A stretch of 64,000 nucleotides of DNA, taken from Bacillus spizizenii TU-B-10. Its GTDB lineage: Bacteria; Bacillota; Bacilli; Bacillales; Bacillaceae. Positions 46,190 through 55,669 of this stretch are shown one piece after another. Where the stretch lies: positions 2,522,857 through 2,586,856 of the forward strand of contig NC_016047.1 of the NCBI RefSeq assembly GCF_000227465.1, in the 5' to 3' direction. The notes beneath the pieces were generated by a model that saw only the letters and a program-made list of their open reading frames with translations, did no database searches and was not told the origin of the DNA. Every line of letters starts with the position of its first letter. The first letter of the stretch is position 1. Made by a program: the position numbers and the translations under genes.

Positions 46190-46618
46190 TTATCTTTTTT
46201 GTGGATTTATATATACAAATGCAGCTCCCTTAGCTTTGCCCTTATATACGGATAAACCTACTGCCCAAGGTGTTCCTGTCGGTTTTGGTAATTTACTGAA
46301 GTAAAATTTTTTGGTTGGAGTTCTACTTGAAAAATACCCTGAATATTGCGGGCCAATGTCCCCACCCTCAACTATAGATACACCAAAGTTCTTATAATTT
46401 AGTTTACCGCATTTTCCATTTGTTTCGGCATAAGCATCAATAGATGTTGCACTTTTAGTATATGTATAAGCATCTGTAATAACTCTTATTTTACAACCAG
46501 AGATACCGCTTACTGGTTGCCAACCACTACTTGCTGCCTCAGCTCTTTCTTTAGGTATCGCTACCAACGTTAACATAAGTAGCAAAATTAAAAACACAGA
46601 AAATTTCCCTTGCTTCAT
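46190..46618 (-). CDS. yqgA: Secreted cell-wall-associated protein YqgA
   Basis: A 142-residue protein with a signal peptide of about 28 residues ending AEAASS. The mature protein is small, basic and beta-rich, with two Cys (SGCKIR, GKCGKL) that may form a disulfide. It has no known catalytic motif. YqgA has been described as a cell wall protein of B. subtilis. AAGGAGGATCC is the RBS. Codon use is more AT-rich than in neighbours, and it lies beside gene-free AT-rich DNA. Confidence 0.88.
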   Translation of the reverse strand: MKQGKFSVFLILLLMLTLVAIPKERAEAASSGWQPVSGISGCKIRVITDAYTYTKSATSIDAYAETNGKCGKLNYKNFGVSIVEGGDIGPQYSGYFSSRTPTKKFYFSKLPKPTGTPWAVGLSVYKGKAKGAAFVYINPQKR

Positions 46619-46787
46619 TTTTGGATCCTCCTTTAAACTATTACTTAATTATCTTAACAAATCCATCATTCATTGTAAATAATGGAATATAAATTTATAT
46701 TATAAAAGACCCTTTTGTTCTAATTTTATACTATTTCTCTCTGAAGAACATGTTTAATCGAAGAGATCCCGTCCAAAAAAGCTCCTG

Positions 46788-46824
46788 TATAATCCGAGAC
46801 TATATTCGCAGTCTCTTTTCTTTT
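46788..46824 (+). terminator. Orphan promoter-like element and hairpin upstream of yqfZ
   Basis: TATAAT at 46788-46793 is followed at once by a hairpin, GAGACT (46796-46801) with AGTCTC (46810-46815), and then TTTTCTTTT. There is no plus-strand gene just upstream whose transcript it would end. It could end a read-through RNA from yqgB or be a processing structure. Confidence 0.4.
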
Positions 46825-46886
46825 GTCATGAATCTAATTGGACAAGCATACTATGGTATAAAATTTCGTATGCGGGAGGAAAAGCG

Positions 46887-47186
46887 ATGAAGCGTCTCAC
46901 TTTTGTATGCAGTTTTGTTTTTATTCTTTTTATTCTTTTTTATGATCTCAAAATTGGAACAATACCCATTCAGGACCTCCCTGTCTACGAAGCATCAGCA
47001 AAAACGGCTGCACAAGAACCAGCATATAAAACAGTGAAGGTAAAGCCGGGTGATACGGTTATGTCGATTGTCGGATCAGCAGGTTCTCCAGACGACATTG
47101 TAAAGGATTTTGAAGCACTGAATCCGAATGTGAAAGCCAACGCCATTCAAGCAGGAGCAGCGTACAAATTCCCGGTCTACCCTTAA
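46887..47186 (+). CDS. yqfZ: LysM-domain protein YqfZ
   Basis: A 99-residue protein with an N-terminal signal or anchor segment (about residues 1-21) and a C-terminal LysM domain (about residues 49-98, including VKPGDTVMSIVGSAG and LNPNVKANAIQAGAAYKFPV). LysM binds peptidoglycan. The RBS is GGGAGGAAA. A CATACTAT about 40 bases upstream resembles a SigE -10 (CATA-N3-T), but the -35 is poor. The exact role is unknown. Confidence 0.87.
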   Translation: MKRLTFVCSFVFILFILFYDLKIGTIPIQDLPVYEASAKTAAQEPAYKTVKVKPGDTVMSIVGSAGSPDDIVKDFEALNPNVKANAIQAGAAYKFPVYP

Positions 47187-47313
47187 TTAACGTTAATTTC
47201 TTGTCAGTTCGGCGAAGACACTGTTACAATATAATTTGTAAAATAAATTCACATAAACCATACTAGAATTGTTATATCTAGAAGCGGCAACTACAATTAA
47301 GGAGCGATTGCAA

Positions 47314-48441
47314 GTGAGTGAAATCACACATCGTACAAAAACGCGTCCCGTCAAAGTGGGACCTTTAACAATAGGCGGCAACAATGAAGTTGTCATCCAA
47401 AGCATGACAACAACAAAAACACATGATGTAGAAGCAACGGTTGCAGAAATTAACCGTTTGGCTGAAGCCGGATGTCAAATCGTCCGGGTAGCATGTCCGG
47501 ATGAACGGGCGGCAAACGCCATTGCAGATATTAAAAAACGCATTTCCATTCCGCTCGTTGTTGACATACATTTCGATTATAAACTTGCGTTAAAAGCCAT
47601 TGAAGGCGGCGCAGATAAAATCCGAATCAACCCCGGCAACATCGGCCGCCGCGAAAAAGTCGAAGCGGTCGTTCAAGCGGCGAAAGAAAAAGGGATTCCG
47701 ATCAGAATCGGAGTAAACGCCGGTTCACTTGAAAAACGGATTTTAGAAAAATACGGTTATCCGACTGCCGACGGAATGGTAGAAAGCGCACTTCATCACA
47801 TTAAAATTCTTGAAGATCTCGATTTTCACGATATTATTGTCAGCATGAAGGCATCTGACGTGAACCTCGCAATCGAGGCTTATGAAAAAGCGGCGAAAGC
47901 ATTTGACTACCCGCTGCACCTCGGGATCACCGAGTCAGGAACACTGTTTGCCGGCACGGTAAAGAGCGCAGCAGGACTCGGCGCGATTTTAAGCAAGGGC
48001 ATCGGGAACACAATGCGCATTTCATTAAGCGCAGATCCTGTGGAAGAGGTAAAAGTAGCAAGAGAGCTTCTGAAATCTTTCGGTTTAGCCTCCAATGCTG
48101 CCACGCTCATCTCATGTCCGACTTGCGGCCGTATTGAGATTGATCTAATCAGCATTGCCAATGAAGTGGAAGAATATATTTCTAAAATTAAAGCGCCGAT
48201 TAAAGTCGCTGTTCTCGGCTGTGCCGTAAACGGACCTGGTGAAGCGAGAGAAGCTGATATCGGCATCGCCGGAGCTCGCGGCGAAGGGCTGTTATTCCGG
48301 AAAGGGAAAATTGTCCGTAAGGTTCCAGAGGAAACAATGGTAGAAGAACTCAAGAAAGAAATCGACATTCTTGCTGAAGAACACTATGCAAAGCTTGAAG
48401 CTGAAAAAGCAAAATTAAAAGAAGAGACACAAAAAGCTTGA
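47314..48441 (+). CDS. ispG: 4-hydroxy-3-methylbut-2-enyl diphosphate synthase IspG
   Basis: A 375-residue Fe-S enzyme, the penultimate step of the MEP isoprenoid pathway. The TIM-barrel domain is followed by the [4Fe-4S] domain with Cys in SCPTCGR (two Cys, about residues 269-272) and [10 protein letters not shown] (about residue 305), the usual three cysteine ligands. The start is a GTG at 47314 with AAGGAGCG upstream. IspH, the next enzyme, is encoded at 54.7 kb. The extreme C-terminus differs from the 168 protein as I recall it. Confidence 0.97.
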   Translation: MSEITHRTKTRPVKVGPLTIGGNNEVVIQSMTTTKTHDVEATVAEINRLAEAGCQIVRVACPDERAANAIADIKKRISIPLVVDIHFDYKLALKAIEGGADKIRINPGNIGRREKVEAVVQAAKEKGIPIRIGVNAGSLEKRILEKYGYPTADGMVESALHHIKILEDLDFHDIIVSMKASDVNLAIEAYEKAAKAFDYPLHLGITESGTLFAGTVKSAAGLGAILSKGIGNTMRISLSADPVEEVKVARELLKSFGLASNAATLISCPTCGRIEIDLISIANEVEEYISKIKAPIKVAVLGCAVNGPGEAREADIGIAGARGEGLLFRKGKIVRKVPEETMVEELKKEIDILAEEHYAKLEAEKAKLKEETQKA

Positions 48442-48464
48442 CGGGAACCCGTCAAGCTTTTTTG
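48431..48464. terminator. Bidirectional terminator between ispG and yqfX
   Basis: AAAAAGCTTGACGG pairs with CCGTCAAGCTTTTT around a GAAC loop (48431-48462). The ispG stop codon is in the left arm. Confidence 0.9.
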
Positions 48465-48466
48465 TG

Positions 48467-48850
48467 TTAGAAGAAAGGAATAATAAATATTCCAAGCACT
48501 AATGAGACGACACCGATACCCATCGCCCAAGCTCCAAGGCCTTGGGCACCTCTTCTTCTTGCGATATAGCCGACAATAATACCGGCAGCTCCCAATAAAA
48601 CAGGCAGTACAAACAATGAAATAATGGACAAGGCTAAAGCAATATACCCTATTCCCCGTCCTTCATTGACATTGCCGCCGCTGCGGTCATTGTCTCGGTC
48701 ATTGCTGCGGTCAGCAGCACGGTAAGGCTCTGCGATTTCAGCAGCCGTTTCCTCAAAAAAACCATCATTGTCGCGGGTAATATTTGTTCCTTCAGAACCA
48801 TGATCAACATAGTAGCCGTTGTTATCACGTTTTTCGTAATCGTTTGCCAC
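48467..48850 (-). CDS. yqfX: Small membrane protein YqfX
   Basis: A 127-residue protein. The N-terminal half is hydrophilic and low complexity (Asp, Asn, Arg, Glu rich, with RSNDRDNDRSGG). The C-terminal half has two membrane helices (about residues 72-98 and 105-127), typical of DUF4190-like proteins. Function is unknown. I use the GTG at 48850 with GGGGG upstream; a TTG two codons earlier is possible. Confidence 0.82.
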   Translation of the reverse strand: MANDYEKRDNNGYYVDHGSEGTNITRDNDGFFEETAAEIAEPYRAADRSNDRDNDRSGGNVNEGRGIGYIALALSIISLFVLPVLLGAAGIIVGYIARRRGAQGLGAWAMGIGVVSLVLGIFIIPFF

Positions 48851-48989
48851 CTTCAATTCCCCCTTCTGTTTTTATTAAAGGAGCTTTTATAGTTTGATCT
48901 ATTTCGCCTGATTCATGTTTGCTAAACTTTTCTGTTAATGTCAATTGTTTATGTTACACTTGAAGGGATGAAACTGAAGGAGTGTGGGC

Positions 48990-49571
48990 ATGTTACGCTT
49001 AGGAATAGATATTGACGGCACAATCACGGCTCAGGATACATTCGTCCCTTATTTGAACCGCTCGTTTAATCTTTCCATTTCATTAAACGATATGACGGAT
49101 TATGATTTAACAAAGCTGTTAAACATTACGCAGGAAGAATTTTGGGATTGGATGAATCAAAATGAAGCGATCATATATAAGGAAGCATTGCTTGCACAGC
49201 ATGCAAAACAGTCACTTGACCTCCTCAAAGAGGAGCACAAGCTTATTTATATTACAGCAAGACGGACTCATTTAACTGATATTACCTATGAATGGTTTGA
49301 CAGACAAAACATTCACTACGACCACATCGAACTCGTTGGCGGTCATCATAAAGTTGAGGCAGTCAAAAATCATAACATCGACTTGTTTTTTGAGGATCAT
49401 CACGGAAACGCGATGATGATCGCGAAAGAAGCCGGTATACCGGTAATTTTATTCAATTCCCCTTATAATCAGCTTCCGATTGATTCAAACATCATCAGAG
49501 TAAACAACTGGCTAGAAGCCGTTCAATGGATGAATAAAAACAAACATCACTTCATACGTGTCAATAACTGA
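48990..49571 (+). CDS. yqfW: HAD-family 5'-nucleotidase-type protein YqfW
   Basis: A 193-residue HAD hydrolase. Motif I is GIDIDGTIT (about residues 5-13, two Asp), motif II is in YITARRTH, motif III is a Lys near KVEAV, and motif IV is FFEDHHGNA. The layout fits the 5' deoxyribonucleotidase-like group (NT5C). The substrate is unknown. The ATG at 48990 has AAGGAG seven bases upstream; a GTG at 48984 is less likely. It converges on zur. Confidence 0.9.
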   Translation: MLRLGIDIDGTITAQDTFVPYLNRSFNLSISLNDMTDYDLTKLLNITQEEFWDWMNQNEAIIYKEALLAQHAKQSLDLLKEEHKLIYITARRTHLTDITYEWFDRQNIHYDHIELVGGHHKVEAVKNHNIDLFFEDHHGNAMMIAKEAGIPVILFNSPYNQLPIDSNIIRVNNWLEAVQWMNKNKHHFIRVNN

Positions 49572-49598
49572 AAAAGGAGCCAAACTGGGCTCCTTTTC
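49571..49598. terminator. Bidirectional terminator between yqfW and zur
   Basis: AAAGGAGCC (49573-49581) and GGCTCCTTT (49588-49596) form a 9-bp stem with a 6-base loop, with A and T flanks. Confidence 0.85.
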
Positions 49599-49612
49599 TC
49601 ATATATATGCAA

Positions 49613-50050
49613 TTAAGCAGTCGTGTTTTCTTGATTTTCCACTGTACAATTAGGGCATGTGCCGTAAATCTCAAATTTATGCCCGCTGACCTGATAGCCA
49701 TCCAAATCATCACAAAGCTTGTCCATCGGACATGATTCAATTTCCTTGGTTTTACCGCAAGCAAGACAAATAAAGTGATGATGATGATGGGTAAATGAAC
49801 ACTTAAATCGGAAGAGTTTTTCACCGGACAGCTCGGTTGTTTCCAAAATACCAAGTTCTTCATATAAAGAAAGGTTTCTGTAGATTGTATCAAAGCTTAA
49901 GCCGGGATAATCATCATTTAATGCAGACAGTACGTTTTTAGCGGTAAGATATCTGTCTGAATCAGCAAAAAGCTGCAGCATATCCTCCCGTTTGTTTGTA
50001 TATTTATATCCATTTTCTTTCAGTAGGTTCAGCGCTTCTTGTACGTTCAT
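49613..50050 (-). CDS. zur: Zinc uptake regulator Zur
   Basis: A 145-residue Fur-family repressor of zinc uptake and zinc-independent ribosomal protein genes. The winged helix (about residues 1-80) contains [12 protein letters not shown]. The His-rich THHHHHF motif (about residues 83-89) and the two CxxC motifs (CLAC and CPNC) form regulatory and structural zinc sites. The length is normal. It lies downstream of yqfU with a terminator in between. Confidence 0.97.
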   Translation of the reverse strand: MNVQEALNLLKENGYKYTNKREDMLQLFADSDRYLTAKNVLSALNDDYPGLSFDTIYRNLSLYEELGILETTELSGEKLFRFKCSFTHHHHHFICLACGKTKEIESCPMDKLCDDLDGYQVSGHKFEIYGTCPNCTVENQENTTA

Positions 50051-50095
50051 GAAGGTTCCCCCTTTTCGCTTTGCTTAAGAACGTATCACATGTAT

Positions 50096-50138
50096 GAAAA
50101 AGAAAATGGCAGCTGTCTGACCAGCAAGCCATTTTCTC
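50096..50138 (-). terminator. Terminator of yqfU
   Basis: AGAAAATGGC (50102-50111) and GCCATTTTCT (50129-50138) form a 10-bp stem. TTTTTC follows on the minus strand. Confidence 0.75.
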
Positions 50139-50187
50139 TACTGCAGATAAAATTATACCCATAAAATGAATAAAAGTAAATGAAAGC

Positions 50188-51114
<927 letters not shown>

Positions 51115-51185
51115 CTATTTTACCATTAAACACTGACACATTTTACTGTTTTGCCCATACATTAAGTCTGGAGGTGGAATGGTCG

Positions 51186-51440
51186 ATGATTTTATTTCAA
51201 AGAATTATTTTGCAGCGGCTTAATCAGGCTACTGCTGACGATTTGCTGAAGTACTCAAAACAATACGGAATCAGTTTAACAAGACCGCAGGCCATTGAAG
51301 TAGCAAACCTGTTATACGGGAAAAATGTGAACATTTTTAATGAGAGTGAACGAACGCGGCTGCTGAAACAAGTAGAGGCAATTACATCAAAAGAAACAGC
51401 CCAAACTGTTGATGAACTATTCAAACAATTTACAACCTAA
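51186..51440 (+). CDS. yqfT: Small conserved protein YqfT
   Basis: An 84-residue DUF2624-type cytosolic protein, predicted all-helical. Its function is unknown. The ATG at 51186 follows GGAGGTGG by eight bases; the frame continues a few codons upstream without an RBS. It converges on nfo. Confidence 0.85.
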   Translation: MILFQRIILQRLNQATADDLLKYSKQYGISLTRPQAIEVANLLYGKNVNIFNESERTRLLKQVEAITSKETAQTVDELFKQFTT

Positions 51441-51469
51441 AAAATGGGGGAGCTATCCCCCATTTTTTA
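51439..51469. terminator. Bidirectional terminator between yqfT and nfo
   Basis: AAAAAATGGGGGA and TCCCCCATTTTTT (51439-51468) form a 13-bp stem with a GCTA loop. Confidence 0.9.
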
Positions 51470-52360
51470 TTGCTGTAAAATCTTTTCGAGCAATGTGTCA
51501 TCAAATTGTTTTTCTTTCAGCATTTCAATCTCGAAACGGTATGGCGGTTTTTTATTCTTTTTATCTTCACCGACATACGGCGTTTCAAGAATTTTTGGAA
51601 TGTCTTTTAACTGCTCATGGTGAACAACATATTGCAGGGCGTCAAATCCGATTTCACCAAAGCCAATGTTTTCATGGCGGTCTTTTCTTGCACCTTTGAC
51701 ATTTTTGCTGTCATTGATATGAAGCACTTTAATACGGTCAATACCGACGATTTTATCGAACTCATTCAGCACTCCGTCAAAGTCTTCGACAATCTGATAT
51801 CCGGCATCATGTGTATGGCACGTGTCAAAGCATACTGACAAATGCTCATTATGCGTAACGCCATCGATAATCTGTGCAAGCTCTTCAAAGCTTCTGCCGC
51901 ATTCTGATCCTTTTCCTGCCATAGTTTCTAATGCAATCTGGACATTTTGATTCGGATCAATCACTTCATTTAAGCCTTCAATAATTTTTTTGATGCCTGC
52001 TTCAGCTCCCGCTCCTACGTGAGCGCCCGGGTGAAGGACAATTTGCTTCGCTCCGATGGCCGCTGTCCGCTCAATTTCAGAACGAAGAAAATCGACACCA
52101 AGCTCAAAAGTCGACGGATTTGTCGTGTTGCCAATATTAATAATATAAGGCGCGTGTACGATAATCTCGTCAATGCCGTTTTCTTGCATGTGTGCCCGGC
52201 CAGCTTCTATATTTAAGTCTTCAATTTTCTTTCGGCGCGTATTTTGTGGTGCGCCTGTATAGATCATAAACGTGTTCGCTCCATAAGAGACTGCTTCCTG
52301 GCTTGCAGCAAGAAGCATATGTTTTCCGCTCATAGAGACGTGTGAGCCTATTCTCAACAA
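51467..52360 (-). CDS. nfo: Endonuclease IV (Nfo)
   Basis: A 297-residue AP endonuclease that cuts at abasic DNA sites. The TIM-barrel zinc enzyme signatures are present: [38 protein letters not shown] and [20 protein letters not shown], which supply the His, Asp and Glu ligands of three zinc ions. It follows cshB by nine bases, so the two are cotranscribed. In B. subtilis it helps protect spores. Confidence 0.97.
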   Translation of the reverse strand: MLRIGSHVSMSGKHMLLAASQEAVSYGANTFMIYTGAPQNTRRKKIEDLNIEAGRAHMQENGIDEIIVHAPYIINIGNTTNPSTFELGVDFLRSEIERTAAIGAKQIVLHPGAHVGAGAEAGIKKIIEGLNEVIDPNQNVQIALETMAGKGSECGRSFEELAQIIDGVTHNEHLSVCFDTCHTHDAGYQIVEDFDGVLNEFDKIVGIDRIKVLHINDSKNVKGARKDRHENIGFGEIGFDALQYVVHHEQLKDIPKILETPYVGEDKKNKKPPYRFEIEMLKEKQFDDTLLEKILQQ

Positions 52361-52369
52361 CAGGTTCCC

Positions 52370-53686
52370 CTACTTTCTTTTTTTAGATTGGTTTCTTCTC
52401 TGTTTTTTCTTGATTTTCTCCATCTCGTAGCTCATTTTCTTTTTATATCCAGGCTTTACCTTTTTCGGCTTTTTCACAAGACGATGCGCAATTTCATCCG
52501 CTTCGTTCGGCGTTTTTTTGCGTTTTTTGCGGCGCTGGCGGTCATCGCCTTTTTTCCACTCGCCCTTTTCAAGCTCTAAGTAATCAAATTCGATGCCCAT
52601 TTTCTCAAGTCTGGCTAATGAATCCTCATCAGAAAGCTCGAAAATGGTCATCGCTTGTCCTGATGAGCCAGCGCGAGCCGTTCTGCCCACACGGTGAATA
52701 TAGAAATCGAGATCATCCGGCAGCTCATAGTTGATAACATGACTGACACCTTTAATATCAATGCCTCTTGCGGCAAGGTCCGTTGCAATGACATAAGTGA
52801 ATTCTAAATCATTGATCTGCTTCATGACTTTTTTCCGTTCACGAGGCGTTAATCCGCCGTGTAGCAGCCCGATTTTCATACCTTTTCCAGTTAAATATTG
52901 AGCGATATGGTCAGCAGTGTTTTTCGTATTGGCAAACACAATGCCCAAGTATGGATTCAGATGAGACATGATGTCAAAAAGGAGCTTGTCCTTGTCACGA
53001 TGTTTCGAGGGAATGAGAATATGCTCGATTTTCGCAGCAGTCACCTGTTTTGGCTCCACGTGGGCGTATTTCGGATTTTCCATATATTTTTTCAAAAATG
53101 GTTTCAGCTTTTCCGGAATCGTCGCTGAGAACACAAGCATCTGCAGATCCTCAGGCATGCGAGAACCAATGTAATCTACATCTGCAATAAATCCCATGTC
53201 CAGCATTAAATCCGCTTCATCAATGACGAGAGATTCCGCTTTATGAACACTTAACGCCTGTTCTTTGATTAAATCGGCAATCCGTCCGGGCGTACCGACA
53301 ACAAGATGCGGCTGTGTCTTCAGTTTATCAATCGATTTTTGTTTATCTGTGCCTCCGATAAAACATTTCGAGCGAATCTGGCTGCCTTCCTCACCCTGTG
53401 TGATTTTAAGCGCTTCCTGATGAATCTGGTTGGCAAGCTCTCTAGTCGGAGCCGTAATGACAACCTGAACGACATCCTTGGCAGGATCGATTTTGTTTAA
53501 TAAAGGCAGTAAATAAGCATGCGTCTTTCCAGTTCCCGTCTGTGACTGGCCGATGACGCTTTCTTTTTTTAACACTGCAGGAATCAGCCTTTTCTGAATA
53601 TCAGTCGGTTCGTAAAAACCAAGGCGGTGTACTGCATCTATAATAAATGGTTTCAATTCATAAAGTTCAAATTTCGTTTCTTTCAT
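52370..53686 (-). CDS. cshB: DEAD-box RNA helicase CshB
   Basis: A 438-residue RNA helicase linked to cold adaptation and ribosome or mRNA handling. Motif I is GQSQTGTGKT (about residues 47-56), motif Ia PTRELANQ, motif II DEAD, motif III SAT, and motif VI HRVGRTARAG. The C-terminal 70 residues are strongly basic (KKRKKTPNEADE, KKKQRRNQSKKRK) and should bind RNA. The start MKETKFEL has an AGGAGCTGGG RBS; the longer frame is not used. Confidence 0.96.
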   Translation of the reverse strand: MKETKFELYELKPFIIDAVHRLGFYEPTDIQKRLIPAVLKKESVIGQSQTGTGKTHAYLLPLLNKIDPAKDVVQVVITAPTRELANQIHQEALKITQGEEGSQIRSKCFIGGTDKQKSIDKLKTQPHLVVGTPGRIADLIKEQALSVHKAESLVIDEADLMLDMGFIADVDYIGSRMPEDLQMLVFSATIPEKLKPFLKKYMENPKYAHVEPKQVTAAKIEHILIPSKHRDKDKLLFDIMSHLNPYLGIVFANTKNTADHIAQYLTGKGMKIGLLHGGLTPRERKKVMKQINDLEFTYVIATDLAARGIDIKGVSHVINYELPDDLDFYIHRVGRTARAGSSGQAMTIFELSDEDSLARLEKMGIEFDYLELEKGEWKKGDDRQRRKKRKKTPNEADEIAHRLVKKPKKVKPGYKKKMSYEMEKIKKKQRRNQSKKRK

Positions 53687-53854
53687 TTTTCCCAGCTCCT
53701 TAAAGCGGCACATTATGTGTCCATCATCACATTATACCCGATTTTGCATAAAAACACCACGTTTGCAAGGCGTTTGTTTTATTCAGTTATGTAAAGCAAA
53801 TACCGCAGCCCATGCATATTCTAATAGCAGAGAGAGCTGAAAGGAGGTACAAGT

Positions 53855-54577
53855 ATGTTTTCACCGCAGCAGCCGATGAGAAATTATCCGCAGGCCGGAC
53901 CGCCCCGCCCCATGCCAAATCAGCAAATGATGGGCAGAAGACCGCCTAATATGCGAAGGCCTTCATTTGGACCGCAGCAGCAAGGTTTTCAGCAATCCGG
54001 ACAATTTCTTCCTCAGGCAAATGCCGGGGCGAGAAATGGTGCGGGCGGAGGCCTAAAAGGAATGCTGTCAAGGTTCTTACCCGGCGGAGGAGGCGCTGGC
54101 GGCGCCGGAGCTCCAGGAGCAGGCGCAGCAGCGAGCGGGGGAGCAGGTCTGCAAAGCATTCAAAATATCGCCAATCCTGCATCTTTATCCAGTATGCTTG
54201 GGAATGTGCAAAAAGTGCTCGGCATGGCTCAGCAAGTCACCCCCATGATCCAGCAGTACGGCCCATTAGTCCGCAATCTGCCGGCAATGATGAAACTGTA
54301 CAGCCAATTAAGTAAAAGTGATGATACAGAGAGCAATGAGGAAAATGAAAATCAAACAGATTCACAAGAAACCTCAGAAACAGAGAACGAGGCTGAAACC
54401 AAAAGCTCAGATGGGAACAAAAAATCACAACCAAAAAGTTCTTCTCTATCCAAGAAATCAAAAACATCTGACAGTAAAGAACAAAAATCAAAAACATCTG
54501 CCCCGAAGAAAAATGAAGCTGCCTCTCCTTCTCCGAAAAGAACATCAGGCAGTTCAAAGCCGAGATTATATATTTAA
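53855..54577 (+). CDS. yqfQ: Low-complexity YqfQ/VrrA-like protein
   Basis: A 240-residue protein of the YqfQ/VrrA family. The N-terminal 60 residues are Pro/Gln/Arg-rich, then a Gly/Ala stretch (about residues 64-97). A short hydrophobic or amphipathic segment follows (SSMLGNVQKVLGMAQQVTPM, about residues 112-131). The C-terminal 100 residues are acidic and then basic, dominated by Glu, Ser, Lys and Thr. It looks largely disordered. VrrA of B. anthracis is known for variable repeats. The RBS is AAAGGAGGT. Confidence 0.83.
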   Translation: MFSPQQPMRNYPQAGPPRPMPNQQMMGRRPPNMRRPSFGPQQQGFQQSGQFLPQANAGARNGAGGGLKGMLSRFLPGGGGAGGAGAPGAGAAASGGAGLQSIQNIANPASLSSMLGNVQKVLGMAQQVTPMIQQYGPLVRNLPAMMKLYSQLSKSDDTESNEENENQTDSQETSETENEAETKSSDGNKKSQPKSSSLSKKSKTSDSKEQKSKTSAPKKNEAASPSPKRTSGSSKPRLYI

Positions 54578-54583
54578 CATTCT

Positions 54584-54612
54584 TTGATATCTGAAGTGAG
54601 ATTGGCTATAAT
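54584..54612 (+). promoter_or_regulatory. Strong SigA promoter upstream of ispH
   Basis: TTGATA (54584-54589) and TATAAT (54607-54612) are exactly 17 bases apart, close to the ideal SigA promoter. It overlaps the region just after the yqfQ stop. Confidence 0.8.
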
Positions 54613-54636
54613 GAGATCAGAAGAATGCAAGAATAG

Positions 54637-54660
54637 AGCCGTTTGATTACGGCTTTTTAT
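54637..54660 (+). terminator. Terminator-like hairpin between yqfQ and ispH
   Basis: AGCCGT (54637-54642) and ACGGCT (54649-54654) form a 6-bp stem followed by TTTTTAT. It comes about 18 bases after the expected start site of the strong promoter, so it may end yqfQ transcripts or attenuate ispH. Confidence 0.65.
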
Positions 54661-54699
54661 ATTGCCTTTACTCACTTCAGTATTGGAGGACAACCGAAA

Positions 54700-55644
54700 A
54701 TGGACGTAATTAAAATTTCGCCGCGCGGCTATTGCTATGGCGTTGTTGATGCTATGGTCATTGCCAAAAACGCGTCACTAGATAAAAGCTTGCCAAGACC
54801 CATCTATATACTCGGGATGATTGTTCATAATAAACACGTCACTGATGCGTTTGAAGAGGAAGGAATCTTTACTTTGGACGGTGCTAACCGTCTGGACATC
54901 CTGAAGCAGGTTGAAAAAGGAACTGTTATTTTCACTGCGCATGGTGTTTCTCCCGAAGTCAGAAAAATCGCTGAGGAAAAAGGATTAGTCGCAATTGATG
55001 CTACATGTCCGGATGTGACGAAAACCCACAATTTAATTCTAGAGATGAAAGAAAAAGGTTATCACGTGATCTATGTCGGCAAAAAAGGGCATCCAGAGCC
55101 TGAAGGAGCCGTTGGCGTAGCGCCTGAGATCGTTCACTTAGTTGAAACAGAAGAAGATGTGAAAAACCTTGATATCCAAGCAGAGAAATTAATCGTGACC
55201 AATCAGACAACGATGTCTCAATGGGATGTTCACGACATCATGGAGCTTGTCAAAGAGAAATATCCTCATGTCGAATATCATCAAGAGATTTGCCTCGCTA
55301 CTCAAGTACGGCAAGAAGCTGTATCAGAACAAGCGAAAAAAGCGGACTTAACAATCGTTGTCGGCGACCCGAAAAGCAACAATTCAAATAGGCTCGCTCA
55401 AGTGTCAGAGGAAATAGCCGGCACAAAAGCATACCGAATCGGAGACCTAAGCGAATTAAAACTCGAATGGCTGAAAGGCGTTAATACCGTTGCAGTTACT
55501 GCGGGGGCTTCAACACCAACGCCGATCACAAAAGAAGTCATTCGCTTTTTGGAGCAGTATGAGCATGAAGATCCATCAACTTGGACAACGGAACACAATG
55601 TACCGCTCAAAAAAATACTTCCGAAAGTAAAAGCAAAAAACTGA
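54700..55644 (+). CDS. ispH: 4-hydroxy-3-methylbut-2-enyl diphosphate reductase IspH
   Basis: A 314-residue [4Fe-4S] reductase, the last step of the MEP pathway, making IPP and DMAPP. The three cluster Cys are in [10 protein letters not shown] (residue 12), [11 protein letters not shown] (about residue 96) and [12 protein letters not shown] (about residue 193). His in HNKHVTDAF and the [10 protein letters not shown] block are substrate-binding. The start MDVIKISP has TTGGAGGA upstream. The longer frame would include the hairpin and is not used. Confidence 0.97.
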   Translation: MDVIKISPRGYCYGVVDAMVIAKNASLDKSLPRPIYILGMIVHNKHVTDAFEEEGIFTLDGANRLDILKQVEKGTVIFTAHGVSPEVRKIAEEKGLVAIDATCPDVTKTHNLILEMKEKGYHVIYVGKKGHPEPEGAVGVAPEIVHLVETEEDVKNLDIQAEKLIVTNQTTMSQWDVHDIMELVKEKYPHVEYHQEICLATQVRQEAVSEQAKKADLTIVVGDPKSNNSNRLAQVSEEIAGTKAYRIGDLSELKLEWLKGVNTVAVTAGASTPTPITKEVIRFLEQYEHEDPSTWTTEHNVPLKKILPKVKAKN

Positions 55645-55669
55645 GGCTGTATAAGCCTCAGTTTTTTTA
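55635..55669. terminator. Bidirectional terminator between ispH and yqfO
   Basis: ACTGAGGCT (55640-55648) and AGCCTCAGT (55654-55662) form a 9-bp stem extended by AAAAA/TTTTT. Confidence 0.88.

Noticed and set aside
53946..54182. Leu/Arg-rich minus-strand frame inside yqfQ
   Set aside because: A by-product of the Gly/Ala/Gln-rich coding sequence of yqfQ.
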